64,000 nt of DNA from Lysinibacillus sphaericus OT4b.31 (GCF_000392615.1 NZ_KB933398.1:527927-591926); one strand, 5' to 3'; counted from the stretch's first letter, positions 1 to 8,330 are shown. The notes: generated by a model from the letters alone, not told the origin. Numbers and translations are program-made.

Positions 1-1092
1 GAAGTATTAAAAGAAGGAATGGTATTAGGAAGAACCATTTGGAATGAAGCGGGTCACCCTCTTTTAAAGAAGGACGTTGTCATTAACGAACGTATTATTC
101 AAAGACTTCTACAGTTGAATACGCATTATTTATATATTGACGACGAAATTTCTGAAGGAATTGAAGTAATGGAGACCGTTCCTCCTGCTGTCCGAAATAA
201 AACCGTCTCGACCATTAAAGATTCTTTCCAATCTTTAGATGGTTTAAATGCAGTTAGTGCCTCTTATGTGCTTGATCAGCAATCGAAAGCGATTGTTTCT
301 ATTGTGGATGAACTATTGGCGGCTGTAACGGGTAATGATGAAATTTTAACAATTTTAACCGATGCTTATTTATTCGATGAATACTTATACCAACACTCCT
401 TTCAAGTAACACTTTATTCAATAGCCATTGCAAAAGAGCTGGGACATACTGCAGAGGATCTGCGCTTAATCGGTATTGGCGCTTTACTGCATGATGTCGG
501 AAAGCTTATGGTACCGAAAGATGTCTTAACAAAACCAGGTCGCTTGACACATGAGGAGTTTGAAATCATGAAAATGCACACCAGGTATGGTTTTGATTTG
601 TTACGAAATTTACACTCCATTTCTTTACTTGTTGCACACTGTGCCTTCCAACATCATGAACGTATCGATGGAAGTGGCTACCCACGCGGCTTAGTCGATT
701 TTGAAATTCATCCATTCGCAAAAATTATAGGGGTAGCAGATGTTTTTGATGCGGTAACAACAAATCGTGTATATCGTGAAAAAATGCTTCCATCACAGGG
801 GTTAGCGATTGTTGAAGCGGGCTCTGGCACCATTTATGATGCACGAATTGTTAATGCGCTGAAAAAGGCTGTTGTCCATTATCCAAATGGTGTGATTTTA
901 AAATTATCAGATGGAAGAAGAGGCATTGTATCCAAACAAAATCCATTCAATGCCGCATTACCTTGGATTCGTATTTTTGAAGAACAAGATATATTACTAT
1001 CAGCTACATATGAAATTAATTTAGTGGACTACCCAACGATGACCATTGCAAGTATTGAAACGGACTACATAGTACCAGCGAAAGCTGAATAA
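1..1092 (+). CDS. HD-GYP domain protein (5' end outside window)
   Basis: Probable cyclic-di-GMP phosphodiesterase of the HD-GYP class. The frame is open from base 1 (EVLKEGMVLGRTIW...), which is the usual start of the N-terminal domain of these proteins, so the first few codons lie left of the window and the ATG at 19 is probably internal. The metal-binding HD motif (LLHDVGK, about 490-510) and the signature HHERIDGSGYP (about 650-685) are both present, so the catalytic domain looks intact. About 90 C-terminal residues follow the catalytic domain, as in many Bacillales homologues. It ends at a strong terminator. Substrate specificity is inferred from the family only. Confidence 0.85.
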   Translation, partial: EVLKEGMVLGRTIWNEAGHPLLKKDVVINERIIQRLLQLNTHYLYIDDEISEGIEVMETVPPAVRNKTVSTIKDSFQSLDGLNAVSASYVLDQQSKAIVSIVDELLAAVTGNDEILTILTDAYLFDEYLYQHSFQVTLYSIAIAKELGHTAEDLRLIGIGALLHDVGKLMVPKDVLTKPGRLTHEEFEIMKMHTRYGFDLLRNLHSISLLVAHCAFQHHERIDGSGYPRGLVDFEIHPFAKIIGVADVFDAVTTNRVYREKMLPSQGLAIVEAGSGTIYDARIVNALKKAVVHYPNGVILKLSDGRRGIVSKQNPFNAALPWIRIFEEQDILLSATYEINLVDYPTMTIASIETDYIVPAKAE

Positions 1093-1096
1093 TTTC

Positions 1097-1138
1097 CTCC
1101 TCCTGTTCATACGTTATGGAACAGGAGGAGATTTTTTT
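1097..1138 (+). terminator. Intrinsic terminator of the HD-GYP gene, containing the yunB ribosome binding site
   Basis: A perfect 12-bp stem (1097-1108 with 1119-1130), 10-nt loop and a run of seven T follow the stop codon by 5 nt. The right arm contains AGGAGG (1123-1128), which is also the only good ribosome binding site for the next gene. Confidence 0.85.
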
Positions 1139-1913
1139 GTTTTTCCCTCGAAAAAGAATGAGATTAAGAACAAATAGTAAAAAAGGATTGCCGTTAAATC
1201 GTATAACAGTGCTGATTGTCAGTAGTATCGTCTGTCTATTACTATTCTTGTATTTTTTGAATGAACGTCTTATGCCGACCTATTTACAATATGCAGAAGT
1301 ACAAACCAATAAAATTGCATCCTATGTTGTGAGTAAAGCTATCAACTCACGTACCTCAAATGTATTAGACGTCAATGATATTATTGAAGATATACCAGCT
1401 GGTTCGTCTGAAATGGTCACGACAAAATTTAATACAGAAATTATTAATCGTGTCCGTGCAGAAACATTAGAACTCGTGAAAATGTATTTAGAACAGGCTG
1501 AGCAAGGAGAATTAGCGCATTTACCGGAATTAGAAAACGTCGAATACGACATCAATAAGATACAAGATGGTGATGGCATTGTTTTTTTTGTACCACTTGG
1601 GCAAGCTGCAAACATTCCATTGCTCGGAAATTTAGGACCTAAAATACCGATTCGTTTTCATGTAATTGGCAATGTGCATAGCAATGTTACATCAAGCATT
1701 CAAGAGTTTGGCATTAATAGCGCCTATGTGGAAGTAGGAATTCATATAGAGGTTAACGTGCAAATTATTGTACCATTTGCAAGTAAATCTACCTCAGTTT
1801 CACAGGATATTCCAGTAGCAATGGGTTTGACAAGAGGACCAGTACCACATATTTATACAAATGGCAGCGAGGCACCACAGCCATCACTTGAGGTACCTGT
1901 ACCTTATGATTAG
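1137..1913 (+). CDS. yunB: Sporulation protein YunB
   Basis: Homologue of B. subtilis YunB, a mother-cell sporulation protein. A basic N-terminus (RKRMRLR) is followed by one membrane segment (about residues 22-42, ITVLIVSSIVCLLLFLYFL) and an extracytoplasmic domain. The start is set at TTG 1137, 8 nt after a perfect AGGAGG at 1123-1128. An ATG at 1116 lies in the terminator loop and has no binding site; an ATG at 1158 is a weaker alternative. The dependence on a binding site buried in the upstream terminator stem is unusual and may limit translation from readthrough RNA. Confidence 0.85.
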   Translation: MFFPRKRMRLRTNSKKGLPLNRITVLIVSSIVCLLLFLYFLNERLMPTYLQYAEVQTNKIASYVVSKAINSRTSNVLDVNDIIEDIPAGSSEMVTTKFNTEIINRVRAETLELVKMYLEQAEQGELAHLPELENVEYDINKIQDGDGIVFFVPLGQAANIPLLGNLGPKIPIRFHVIGNVHSNVTSSIQEFGINSAYVEVGIHIEVNVQIIVPFASKSTSVSQDIPVAMGLTRGPVPHIYTNGSEAPQPSLEVPVPYD

Positions 1914-2029
1914 AAATGTCGCTCGAATAGTAAATGTTAGTTGTTGCCGTTCGTATATTATGTTACATTGACAACAGTGAAGGTAGATGATATTTAACAA
2001 TATATAATTTTGATAGGGGCGAAATTTGT

Positions 2030-2953
2030 ATGACATCTTGTAAACCTACAAGCAATGAAAAAGAAGAACATTTAAGAAAACCAGACTGGCTAAAAATCAA
2101 ACTAAACACGAACGATGAATATAAAGGGCTAAAAAAGCTCATGCGTGAAAAAAATCTACACACAGTTTGCGAAGAAGCACGCTGTCCAAATATTCATGAG
2201 TGCTGGGGTGAACGCCGTACAGCTACCATGATGATTTTAGGCTCCGTTTGCACACGTGCTTGTCGTTTCTGTGCTGTAAAAACAGGTTTACCGAATGAGC
2301 TAGATTTAGCTGAACCAGAACGAGTGGCAGATTCTGTAGCCATCATGAACTTAAAGCATGTTGTGATTACAATGGTTGCTCGTGACGATTTAAAAGATGG
2401 TGGTGCAGAGGTATTAGCCGAAACGGTACGTGCGATTCGTCGCAAAAGCCCTTTCACTTCTGTCGAGGTTTTACCATCTGACCTAGGCGGTATTGAGGAA
2501 AACCTTCAATTTTTAATGGATGCTAAGCCAGATATTTTAAATCATAATATTGAAACTGTCCGTCGTTTAACGCCAAGAGTACGCGCGCGTGCCAAGTATG
2601 AGCGTTCGTTAGAATTTCTTCGTTTAGCTAAAGAAATGCAACCAGACATTCCAACGAAGTCATCATTAATGATTGGCTTAGGAGAAACACACGAAGAAAT
2701 TTTAGAGGTTATGGATGATTTGCGTGCTAATAACGTAGACATAATGACAATTGGTCAATATTTACAACCAACGAAAAAGCATTTACCTGTAAAAAAATAT
2801 TATTCTCCAATAGAATTTGGTAAATTACGCAAAATTGCAATGGAAAAGGGTTTTAAGCATTGCGAAGCAGGACCGCTTGTACGTAGTAGTTATCATGCGG
2901 ATGAGCAAGTGAATGCAGCAACAAAAGAGCGCCAGCTACAAGCAGATGTGTAA
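2030..2953 (+). CDS. lipA: Lipoyl synthase
   Basis: Radical-SAM lipoyl synthase, which inserts two sulfur atoms into octanoyl groups on lipoyl domains. Both [4Fe-4S] motifs are visible: the auxiliary cluster [12 protein letters not shown] (about residues 47-58) and the radical SAM motif CTRACRFC (about 73-80). The C-terminal RSSYHA motif that contacts the auxiliary cluster is present. Length (307 aa) is typical. The ATG at 2030 has the site AGGGGC about 10 nt upstream. It lies next to yutD, as lipA (yutB) does in the B. subtilis yut region. Confidence 0.95.
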   Translation: MTSCKPTSNEKEEHLRKPDWLKIKLNTNDEYKGLKKLMREKNLHTVCEEARCPNIHECWGERRTATMMILGSVCTRACRFCAVKTGLPNELDLAEPERVADSVAIMNLKHVVITMVARDDLKDGGAEVLAETVRAIRRKSPFTSVEVLPSDLGGIEENLQFLMDAKPDILNHNIETVRRLTPRVRARAKYERSLEFLRLAKEMQPDIPTKSSLMIGLGETHEEILEVMDDLRANNVDIMTIGQYLQPTKKHLPVKKYYSPIEFGKLRKIAMEKGFKHCEAGPLVRSSYHADEQVNAATKERQLQADV

Positions 2954-2986
2954 AGTTAAACGTTAGAAAAGAAAGGTGGTGTCACT

Positions 2987-3340
2987 TTGATTATTATTGA
3001 AGGATATGAATACGAGCTTATCAACGATTTCCGAGAGGCTTTTCAAGAGGACTTATTTAAAGAACGGTACTCGGATATTTTAGCAAAATATGATTATATT
3101 GTAGGGGACTGGGGTTATAATCAGTTACGTTTAAAAGGCTTTTTTGATGATAAAAATCAAAAATCAACCTTTGATACAAAAATCAGTACACTGCAAGATT
3201 ACTTATATGAGTATTGTAATTTTGGCTGTGCTTATTTCGTCTTACGTAAATGTGGTAAATCAATACAGCAACCTGAAATGGCAATGGACGAAGCAACCGA
3301 AGTGGCAATGCCTATTGAAGACCCACAAATAACAGAATAA
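2987..3340 (+). CDS. yutD: YutD family protein (DUF1027)
   Basis: Homologue of B. subtilis YutD, a conserved cytoplasmic protein of unknown function. The family core IVGDWGYNQLRLKGFF and YEYCNFGCAYFVLRK are clear. The start is TTG at 2987, 7-8 nt after AAAGGTGG. It follows lipA by 34 nt and is probably cotranscribed. An acidic tail of about 25 residues after the core varies between species. It ends at the 3349 terminator. Confidence 0.85.
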   Translation: MIIIEGYEYELINDFREAFQEDLFKERYSDILAKYDYIVGDWGYNQLRLKGFFDDKNQKSTFDTKISTLQDYLYEYCNFGCAYFVLRKCGKSIQQPEMAMDEATEVAMPIEDPQITE

Positions 3341-3348
3341 TGATCATG

Positions 3349-3379
3349 ACCTGATGTGAAAATTTGCATCAGGTTTTTT
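3349..3379 (+). terminator. Intrinsic terminator after yutD
   Basis: 8-bp stem ACCTGATG/CATCAGGT (3349-3356, 3367-3374), 10-nt loop, then a T run. Confidence 0.8.
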
Positions 3380-3465
3380 ATATTGGTAGGTTTTATAAAA
3401 TTGGTAACAATATAAAAGGAATGACGTACTGTGAAAACTAATTTTGGCATGAAGGTGTGAGATAA

Positions 3466-3993
3466 ATGAAAAGAGCTGTCTTTTTAGATCGTGATGGCGT
3501 AATAAATGAAGTGTTAACGAATCGAGTTAAGTTTGTGAATAAACCGCAGGATCTATATTTTTTACCAGCTGTTCCACAAGCAATTAAAAAATTGAATAAG
3601 TACTTTGATTTTGTATTTGTAGTGACCAATCAAGGTGGTGTTGGATTGGGATTTATGAAGGAATCGAAACTCCAACAAATACATGTCCATATGATAAATG
3701 AATTGAAAAAACAAGGGGCAATTATACATGAAGTAGCTTATTGCCCGCATAAACCAAAGGCCGGCTGCTCTTGTCGCAAGCCGAATAGCAAATTAATAGT
3801 TGATTTAGGTAAAAAATACAATATTGATTTAGTGAAATCCTATATGGTTGGAGATACTGATACAGACATTATTGCAGGAAAAAGAGCAGGTACAAAAGGC
3901 GTTTTTCTCGGAAAAAGTGATCCCCTTGCTGATGCAATTTTCCCGGACTTAATCAGCGCTGTCGATTGGATTATAGAAGACGTAACTGCATAA
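3466..3993 (+). CDS. HAD-IIIA phosphatase, GmhB/histidinol-phosphatase-like
   Basis: Small HAD hydrolase of the D,D-heptose 1,7-bisphosphate phosphatase/histidinol-phosphatase group. Motif I FLDRDGVINEV is at residues 5-15, VVTNQGGVG forms motif II, and MVGDTDTDI is motif IV. Between them CPHKPKAGCSCRKP is the Cys/His zinc loop typical of GmhB-like members. A Gram-positive organism needs no heptose lipopolysaccharide, so the true substrate may be another sugar bisphosphate or phosphate; not decidable here. Start ATG 3466 follows GAAGGTGTGAG. It stands alone between two hairpins. Confidence 0.75.
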   Translation: MKRAVFLDRDGVINEVLTNRVKFVNKPQDLYFLPAVPQAIKKLNKYFDFVFVVTNQGGVGLGFMKESKLQQIHVHMINELKKQGAIIHEVAYCPHKPKAGCSCRKPNSKLIVDLGKKYNIDLVKSYMVGDTDTDIIAGKRAGTKGVFLGKSDPLADAIFPDLISAVDWIIEDVTA

Positions 3994-4070
3994 TTAGCCA
4001 GATTATAATTGTTTTTTCACAAGTATAAATCACATGAATAAGGTTAATTTATGTAGTGGAGGTGATTATT

Positions 4071-4250
4071 TTGGCTAATGAGAAACGAAAAAAAAGACAA
4101 TTAGATCGTGAAGAATACGGATATGGTTTTGATATTAGTGTTGATGATTTAGGCGTAATTGGACAAAATAAACAAGCAAAGAAACAACATGATAATGAAA
4201 ATAAAGATAAGCCTCACAATAAAGACAATCCATCCATTATCAATAAATAA
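4071..4250 (+). CDS. Small hydrophilic protein, function unknown
   Basis: A 59-residue, highly charged protein. The start is TTG 4071 because GGAGGTGAT (4058-4066) sits at the right distance; a GTG at 4056 in the same frame lies within that site. The first half is basic then acidic (KRKKRQLDREEYGYGFD), the second half is Lys/Asn/Asp-rich and probably disordered. No membrane segment or known motif. The strong binding site and the strong terminator directly after it argue for a real gene. I do not recognise the family. Confidence 0.55.
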   Translation: MANEKRKKRQLDREEYGYGFDISVDDLGVIGQNKQAKKQHDNENKDKPHNKDNPSIINK

Positions 4251-4251
4251 T

Positions 4252-4289
4252 AAAAAGTACTATGGATCAAACAATCCATAGTACTTTTT
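4252..4289. terminator. Bidirectional terminator
   Basis: Perfect 16-bp stem (4252-4267 with 4274-4289) with a 6-nt loop; A and T runs at the two ends allow function on both strands. Confidence 0.85.
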
Positions 4290-4331
4290 ATGTAGGAAAT
4301 AAGGGAAGGCTGTAGTGTTTATTAGGATATA

Positions 4332-4469
4332 TTAGAGCCGAAATGTTCCCTCAATATCGGTCAATAAGCCGCCCACCACAAGAACCTCCACTGATTGAAT
4401 GAGAGGGTTTACAGTGTCTATTTTGTCGCTTATACTCTGGGCACAGTAAACATTAAAAAAACACCCATG
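4332..4469 (-). other. Unexplained open frame without start codon (intergenic)
   Basis: The gap 4290-4478 holds no gene. Its minus strand is open for about 45 codons with no start codon, ending in EVLVVGGLLTDIEGTFRL and a stop. It may be the tail of a lost gene or a spurious frame in a conserved intergenic sequence. No function is assigned. Confidence 0.25.
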
Positions 4470-4479
4470 TGTAGGGTGT
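4454..4479 (-). terminator. Intrinsic terminator of the DUF3055 gene
   Basis: Read on the minus strand: ACACCC, 7-nt loop, GGGTGT, then seven T. The stem overlaps the last base of the stop codon. Confidence 0.8.
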
Positions 4480-4745
4480 TAGTTAAGTAATTCTCGTAAA
4501 TATTCACGCAGCTCGACTGTTTCTTCTTCTGAGCGATTGTATACGTGTTCAAGGTAGCCAGGCTCTTCCACATCGTCTGGACCAAGTATAGCGAAGCGGC
4601 CAAATTGAATGTCCATCACAAGCACTTTACCAAAGAAACGGCCTGATTGTAAAATCGCTAAGTCGTAACGAAGCTTTTGTCCTGCAAAACTGACAAAGCG
4701 TGTTTTTGTATCTTCTACATCATCATATAAGAAAAATCGTTCCAT
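4479..4745 (-). CDS. DUF3055 family protein
   Basis: An 88-residue soluble protein matching the small Bacillales family DUF3055: ERFFLYDDVEDTKTRFVSF at the N-terminus and FGRFAILGPDDVEEPGYL in the middle are its typical blocks. Function unknown. It is transcribed away from yutE, with which it shares the 4746-4833 promoter region. AAGGAG lies upstream of the start at 4745. Nothing unusual in length or composition. Confidence 0.75.
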   Translation of the reverse strand: MERFFLYDDVEDTKTRFVSFAGQKLRYDLAILQSGRFFGKVLVMDIQFGRFAILGPDDVEEPGYLEHVYNRSEEETVELREYLRELLN

Positions 4746-4833
4746 CTTTTAATCTCCTTCCAGTCCTATAGATATGGTACTATAGAAGAGAAATGACTAT
4801 CAACTTTAAATGATTTGAATGGGGGCTTTCCTT

Positions 4834-5286
4834 GTGTATTTTGTAGATCGTAATAAAATCACAAAAAATTTACAGTACTTAGATGAACTATTAGCGATTT
4901 TTGAGGCAGAGGATAACTGGCTACAAAATGATATTAAAAAGTTAGCAATCGAGCGAATCGGCCATAATGTGATGGAATCAATGATGGATGTTGGTAACTT
5001 AATGATTGATGGCTTCATAATGCGTGATCCAGGTAGCTATGAAGATATTATTGATATTTTAATCGATGAAAAAGTCGTAACTACTGAAATGGAAGCTTCT
5101 TTAAAAGCAGTTGTTGGCTTACGCAAAATGCTTGTTCGTGAATTTATAAATGTAGATGTTGAAGAAGTTGTGAATGTCTTAACAATCAGTTTATCAACAT
5201 TAAAACAGTTTTCAACAGCAGTAAATAATTACGTAACGAATGAGCTAGGTCCTGTTTCAGCATTTTTACCAGAGGATCATCAATGA
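4834..5286 (+). CDS. yutE: YutE, DUF86/HepT-like protein
   Basis: Helical DUF86 protein related to HepT toxins/nucleases. The start GTG 4834 (MYFVDRNKI) matches B. subtilis YutE and follows GGGGG; an ATG at 4819 lies within or before that site. The conserved blocks ERIGHNVMESMMDVGNLMIDG and GLRKMLVREFINVD are present. The HepT R-x4-6-H catalytic motif appears as RKMLVREF with no His, so RNase activity is doubtful, and no MNT-type antitoxin partner is adjacent. Its stop overlaps the yutF start (ATGA). Confidence 0.8.
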   Translation: MYFVDRNKITKNLQYLDELLAIFEAEDNWLQNDIKKLAIERIGHNVMESMMDVGNLMIDGFIMRDPGSYEDIIDILIDEKVVTTEMEASLKAVVGLRKMLVREFINVDVEEVVNVLTISLSTLKQFSTAVNNYVTNELGPVSAFLPEDHQ

Positions 5287-6035
5287 GAACCTATAAGGCA
5301 TATTGCTTTGATTTAGACGGCACTGTGTACCGCGGGAAGGAAGGCATTCCTTCAGCGATTGCTTTTATTCAAAGATTACAGGAAACGGGAATCGAGCCTT
5401 ATTACGTGACGAATAATTCATCGAAAACGAGAGAGCAGCTACAAGAGGCTTTACGTGCTATTGGTGTAGATGCACCACTTCAACATATCTATTCAAGTGC
5501 ATTGGTAACTGCGAAATATATAGCCCTAAATTTTCCTGGCCAAAAAGTAGCGATGATGGGTTCGGATGGTATCCTAACGGCGTTATATAATGAAGGAATA
5601 GAACTTGTAGACACTGAGTCAGATGTCTTTGTAATGGGAATTGATCGAACACTGGATTATATGGCACTTGCTAAGGCCACAATTGCTGTACAAAACGGCG
5701 CTACATTTATTGCAACTAATCAAGACATTAAATTTCCGACAGAGTATGGCTTTTTACCAGGGAATGGGTCATTTGCACGTTTAGTAGGGGAAGTTGCAGA
5801 TGTTGAGCCAACTTACATTGGTAAACCATCACCTGCTATGCTTGAAGTGATTGCCACAGAACATGGCTTTACAAAAGATGAAATGGTGATGATTGGCGAT
5901 AATTATGACACGGATATTATGTGCGGTATACGCTTCGGCTGTGATACAATCCATGTTAACACAGGTGTGACTCCGACAAAAATTGTCCATGAGAAAGAAC
6001 TTCAACCAACTTATTGTCTTGAGACATTACTATAA
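5283..6035 (+). CDS. yutF: YutF, NagD-like HAD phosphatase
   Basis: TIGR01457-type HAD-IIA hydrolase. Motif I CFDLDGTVYRG (residues 7-17), motif II VTNNSSKTR (about 41-49), and motif III/IV with GKPSPAMLE and MVMIGDNYDTDI are intact, so a phosphatase of small phosphorylated metabolites is expected. 250 aa is the usual length. The start codon overlaps the yutE stop by 4 nt, indicating translational coupling. Natural substrate unknown. Confidence 0.9.
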   Translation: MRTYKAYCFDLDGTVYRGKEGIPSAIAFIQRLQETGIEPYYVTNNSSKTREQLQEALRAIGVDAPLQHIYSSALVTAKYIALNFPGQKVAMMGSDGILTALYNEGIELVDTESDVFVMGIDRTLDYMALAKATIAVQNGATFIATNQDIKFPTEYGFLPGNGSFARLVGEVADVEPTYIGKPSPAMLEVIATEHGFTKDEMVMIGDNYDTDIMCGIRFGCDTIHVNTGVTPTKIVHEKELQPTYCLETLL

Positions 6036-6041
6036 AATATA

Positions 6042-6077
6042 AAAAAGGATGTTTATGTCGACATAAACATCCTTTTT
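6042..6077. terminator. Bidirectional terminator between yutF and yuzB
   Basis: Two 17-nt arms, 6042-6058 and 6061-6077, form a near-perfect palindrome centred on GTCGAC, with A and T runs at the ends. Serves the converging yutF (+) and yuzB (-). Confidence 0.85.
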
Positions 6078-6111
6078 CTATGTTTAAAAGAATTGATTTT
6101 TGTAAATAAAA

Positions 6112-6348
6112 TTACCATAATGGATTTTCTTCGATAAATTGATAAATGGCTTTTGTTAGCTCTTCCGGAGAATCTGCCTCTACTAAATCACCATTAACGA
6201 TGGCGTAAAAGGATTCTGAACACTTCGTACAATAACTAAGGCAGCCATATTCCAAAACGTCGATATTTGGATCGCGTTCGAGTATTTCATAAGTTTTTTG
6301 AGAGCCATTTGCTAAATTACTTACACAAAATTCAACCATTGGATTCAT
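6112..6348 (-). CDS. yuzB: YuzB family protein (DUF1450)
   Basis: A 78-residue protein matching YuzB. Four Cys occur, with the family block EYGCLSYCTKC likely to bind metal or form a disulfide. It starts MNPMVEFCVSNLANG. The gene diverges from yutJ, as in B. subtilis, and the Rex boxes upstream of yutJ lie in the shared intergenic region. Function unknown. Confidence 0.85.
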   Translation of the reverse strand: MNPMVEFCVSNLANGSQKTYEILERDPNIDVLEYGCLSYCTKCSESFYAIVNGDLVEADSPEELTKAIYQFIEENPLW

Positions 6349-6406
6349 AATGTCACCTCGCCATTGTAATGCTACTCGCTTTTGAAACGTTCGTCAACGA
6401 TTGATT

Positions 6407-6424
6407 TTGTGAAAACTTTCACAA
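6407..6424. promoter_or_regulatory. Rex operator 1 upstream of yutJ
   Basis: TTGTGAAAACTTTCACAA, a perfect palindrome (8+8 around 2) that matches the Rex consensus TTGTGAA-N4-TTCACAA. Rex is the NADH/NAD+-sensing repressor of Gram-positive bacteria. Site 2 lies 33 bp downstream. Confidence 0.8.
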
Positions 6425-6439
6425 ATTTGCATTCTTATA

Positions 6440-6468
6440 TTGTGAAACATCTCACAATCGGTTATACT
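6440..6468 (+). promoter_or_regulatory. yutJ promoter overlapping Rex operator 2
   Basis: The second box, TTGTGAAACATCTCACAA (6440-6457), overlaps a sigma-A promoter with -35 TTGTGA (6440-6445), a 17-bp spacer and -10 TATACT (6463-6468). A further half site TTGTGAAC lies at 6483-6490. Binding of Rex would block RNA polymerase directly. Confidence 0.75.
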
Positions 6469-6522
6469 CGTTTGTGGATACTTTGTGAACAATTATAATT
6501 AGTGATATAAAAGGAGACTATT

Positions 6523-7590
6523 ATGGGGAAATTAGTACTTTTAGGTGGCGGCTATGGCAATATGCGTGTCATGCTTCGTCTATTACCAAATAACTTACCT
6601 TTAGACACGGAAATCGTGCTAGTAGACCGAGCACCTTTCCATAGTTTAAAAACAGAATTTTATGCATTGGCAGCAGGGACTTCGACAGATAAAGAAATTC
6701 GTGTAAGCTTCCCAGAGCATGATCGTTTAACGGCTGTATATGGAGAAGTCGTTGACATCAATCGTACAGAAAAAGTAGTTATACTAGAAGATGGGCAACG
6801 AATTGAATATGATGATTTAGTCATTGGACTAGGCTGTGAAGATAAATATCATGATGTACCGGGTGCAGAAGAGTACACATATAGCATTCAAACAATGGCA
6901 AAATCACGTGCTACATTCCAAGCGCTATGTGGCTTACCTGCAGGTTCTACTGTCGGTATTGTAGGTGCAGGTTTAAGTGGTATTGAGCTTGCAAGTGAGC
7001 TACGTGAAAGTCGAGCAGATTTAAACATAAAATTATTTGACCGTGGCCAGCGTATTTTAAAGGACTTCCCAGAGAAGCTAAGTAAATACGTAAAAGAATG
7101 GTTTACCAAACATAATGTAGATGTTATCGCAAATTCCAATATTACAAAAGTGGAACCAGGTAAAATTTTTAATCACGAAGAGGAAATCCCACTTGATGCT
7201 GTCGTTTGGACTGCTGGCGTACAGCCTGTGAAAATTGTCCGTGATTTGGATGTCGACAAGGATCGTCAAGGTCGTCCAATCGTAACACAATACTTTAATG
7301 TACTTGATGATGAGCACGTATATGTTGTAGGAGATTGCGCCTCTTCGGAATTTTCTCCAAGTGCACAATTAGCAGAGGAACAAGCTGAACAAATTGTCAA
7401 AGTACTTCGCATGCGTTGGAAAGGTGAGCATTTACCGGAGAAAATGCCAGATATTAAATTAAAAGGTTTCATGGGTTCTCTTGGTAAAAAACAAGGTTTT
7501 GCTTATTTAGCAGATACAACTGTCACTGGACGTATTGCACGTTTAATGAAATCCGGATTACTATGGATGTATAAATACCAAAACGATTAA
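6523..7590 (+). CDS. yutJ: YutJ, type II NADH dehydrogenase-like flavoprotein
   Basis: FAD/NAD(P)-dependent oxidoreductase of the NDH-2 family. The FAD-binding motif GGGYGN is at residues 8-13, a second nucleotide fold GIVGAGLSGIELASEL is at about 145-160, and the FAD C-terminal motif YVVGDCASSEF at about 268-278. 355 aa is shorter than classical NDH-2 (about 400), so the C-terminal membrane-anchoring region is reduced. Two Rex operators, one on the promoter, suggest a role in NADH oxidation and redox balance like Rex-controlled ndh in B. subtilis. Quinone reduction itself is inferred. Confidence 0.85.
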   Translation: MGKLVLLGGGYGNMRVMLRLLPNNLPLDTEIVLVDRAPFHSLKTEFYALAAGTSTDKEIRVSFPEHDRLTAVYGEVVDINRTEKVVILEDGQRIEYDDLVIGLGCEDKYHDVPGAEEYTYSIQTMAKSRATFQALCGLPAGSTVGIVGAGLSGIELASELRESRADLNIKLFDRGQRILKDFPEKLSKYVKEWFTKHNVDVIANSNITKVEPGKIFNHEEEIPLDAVVWTAGVQPVKIVRDLDVDKDRQGRPIVTQYFNVLDDEHVYVVGDCASSEFSPSAQLAEEQAEQIVKVLRMRWKGEHLPEKMPDIKLKGFMGSLGKKQGFAYLADTTVTGRIARLMKSGLLWMYKYQND

Positions 7591-7617
7591 GAATTGAACG
7601 AAATTACTAGCATTGAC

Positions 7618-7656
7618 AAAGGGATTGTTCGAAGGTTAACTTCGAACAATCCCTTT
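7618..7656. terminator. Bidirectional terminator yutJ/yuzD
   Basis: Perfect 17-bp stem (7618-7634 with 7640-7656), loop GTTAA, A and T flanks. Confidence 0.85.
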
Positions 7657-7663
7657 CATTCGT

Positions 7664-7999
7664 TTATACGGTTTCGTCTGGCGTGAATCCTAAATTTTCA
7701 AGTGCTGTCAAGACTGGTTTTAATTGCACATAGCCTTCACCAACCACCTCGTCATTAATGAGTACAAGTGGATAGAAAAATTCATCTTCTTGAATACGCG
7801 TAGCATAATCTTGATCACGTTCATTCTCAATTGGACCTTCTATATCGACATAGCGAATGTCATATGCTTGGTTCGGGTATTTGCGATCAATAGCAGCTTG
7901 TAGCCATTCATATGTATCCTTTGAAGATGGAGCATTAACACAGCTTGCGCAAATGACAGCTGTTCCAAAAATTTCAATAATTGGTTTAGTGTGTTCCAT
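7664..7999 (-). CDS. yuzD: YuzD family thioredoxin-like protein (DUF1462)
   Basis: Small protein with predicted thioredoxin-like fold, DUF1462. The motif VICASCVNAPSSKDT has CxxC like redox or metal-handling proteins. Start ATG 7999 (MEHTKPIIEIFG) has GGGGAGAG upstream; an in-frame ATG at 8023 lacks a site. It diverges from nfu (8082), as yuzD does from yutI in B. subtilis, so an Fe-S cluster link is plausible but unproven. Confidence 0.85.
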   Translation of the reverse strand: MEHTKPIIEIFGTAVICASCVNAPSSKDTYEWLQAAIDRKYPNQAYDIRYVDIEGPIENERDQDYATRIQEDEFFYPLVLINDEVVGEGYVQLKPVLTALENLGFTPDETV

Positions 8000-8081
8000 A
8001 GTATTTCTCTCCCCGTGATTCAATATTGGATTTTTTCTGTTGCTAACATTATAATCATTATAAGGAAAGGAGTCGAGACAA

Positions 8082-8318
8082 ATGGCAGAAGCAACAATTA
8101 ACGACCAAGTTCAAGAAGTATTAGATAAATTACGTCCATTCTTATTACGAGACGGTGGAGACTGTGAATTAGTAGATGTAGAAGATGGCATTGTAAAATT
8201 ACGTTTATTAGGTGCATGTGGTAGTTGCCCAAGTTCTACGATTACACTAAAAGCAGGTATCGAACGCGCATTATTAGAAGAAGTACCAGGTATTATTGAA
8301 GTAGAACAAGTTTTCTAA
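8082..8318 (+). CDS. nfu: NifU-like Fe-S scaffold protein (YutI)
   Basis: A 78-residue Nfu-type Fe-S cluster carrier: [20 protein letters not shown] and the CxxC motif [10 protein letters not shown] that binds a [4Fe-4S] cluster are present. Length is typical for the stand-alone NifU C-terminal domain. SD AAAGGAG precedes ATG 8082. Neighbours with related roles are yuzD and the A-type carrier at 9251. Confidence 0.92.
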   Translation: MAEATINDQVQEVLDKLRPFLLRDGGDCELVDVEDGIVKLRLLGACGSCPSSTITLKAGIERALLEEVPGIIEVEQVF

Positions 8319-8330
8319 TTCGTGTGTCTT

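Noticed and set aside
1116..1136. ATG 1116 as start of yunB
   Set aside because: It lies in the loop of the preceding terminator and has no binding site; TTG 1137 has a perfect one.
4834..5286. YutE as the toxin of a HepT-MntA toxin-antitoxin system
   Set aside because: The catalytic His of the HepT motif is missing and no nucleotidyltransferase antitoxin gene is adjacent.
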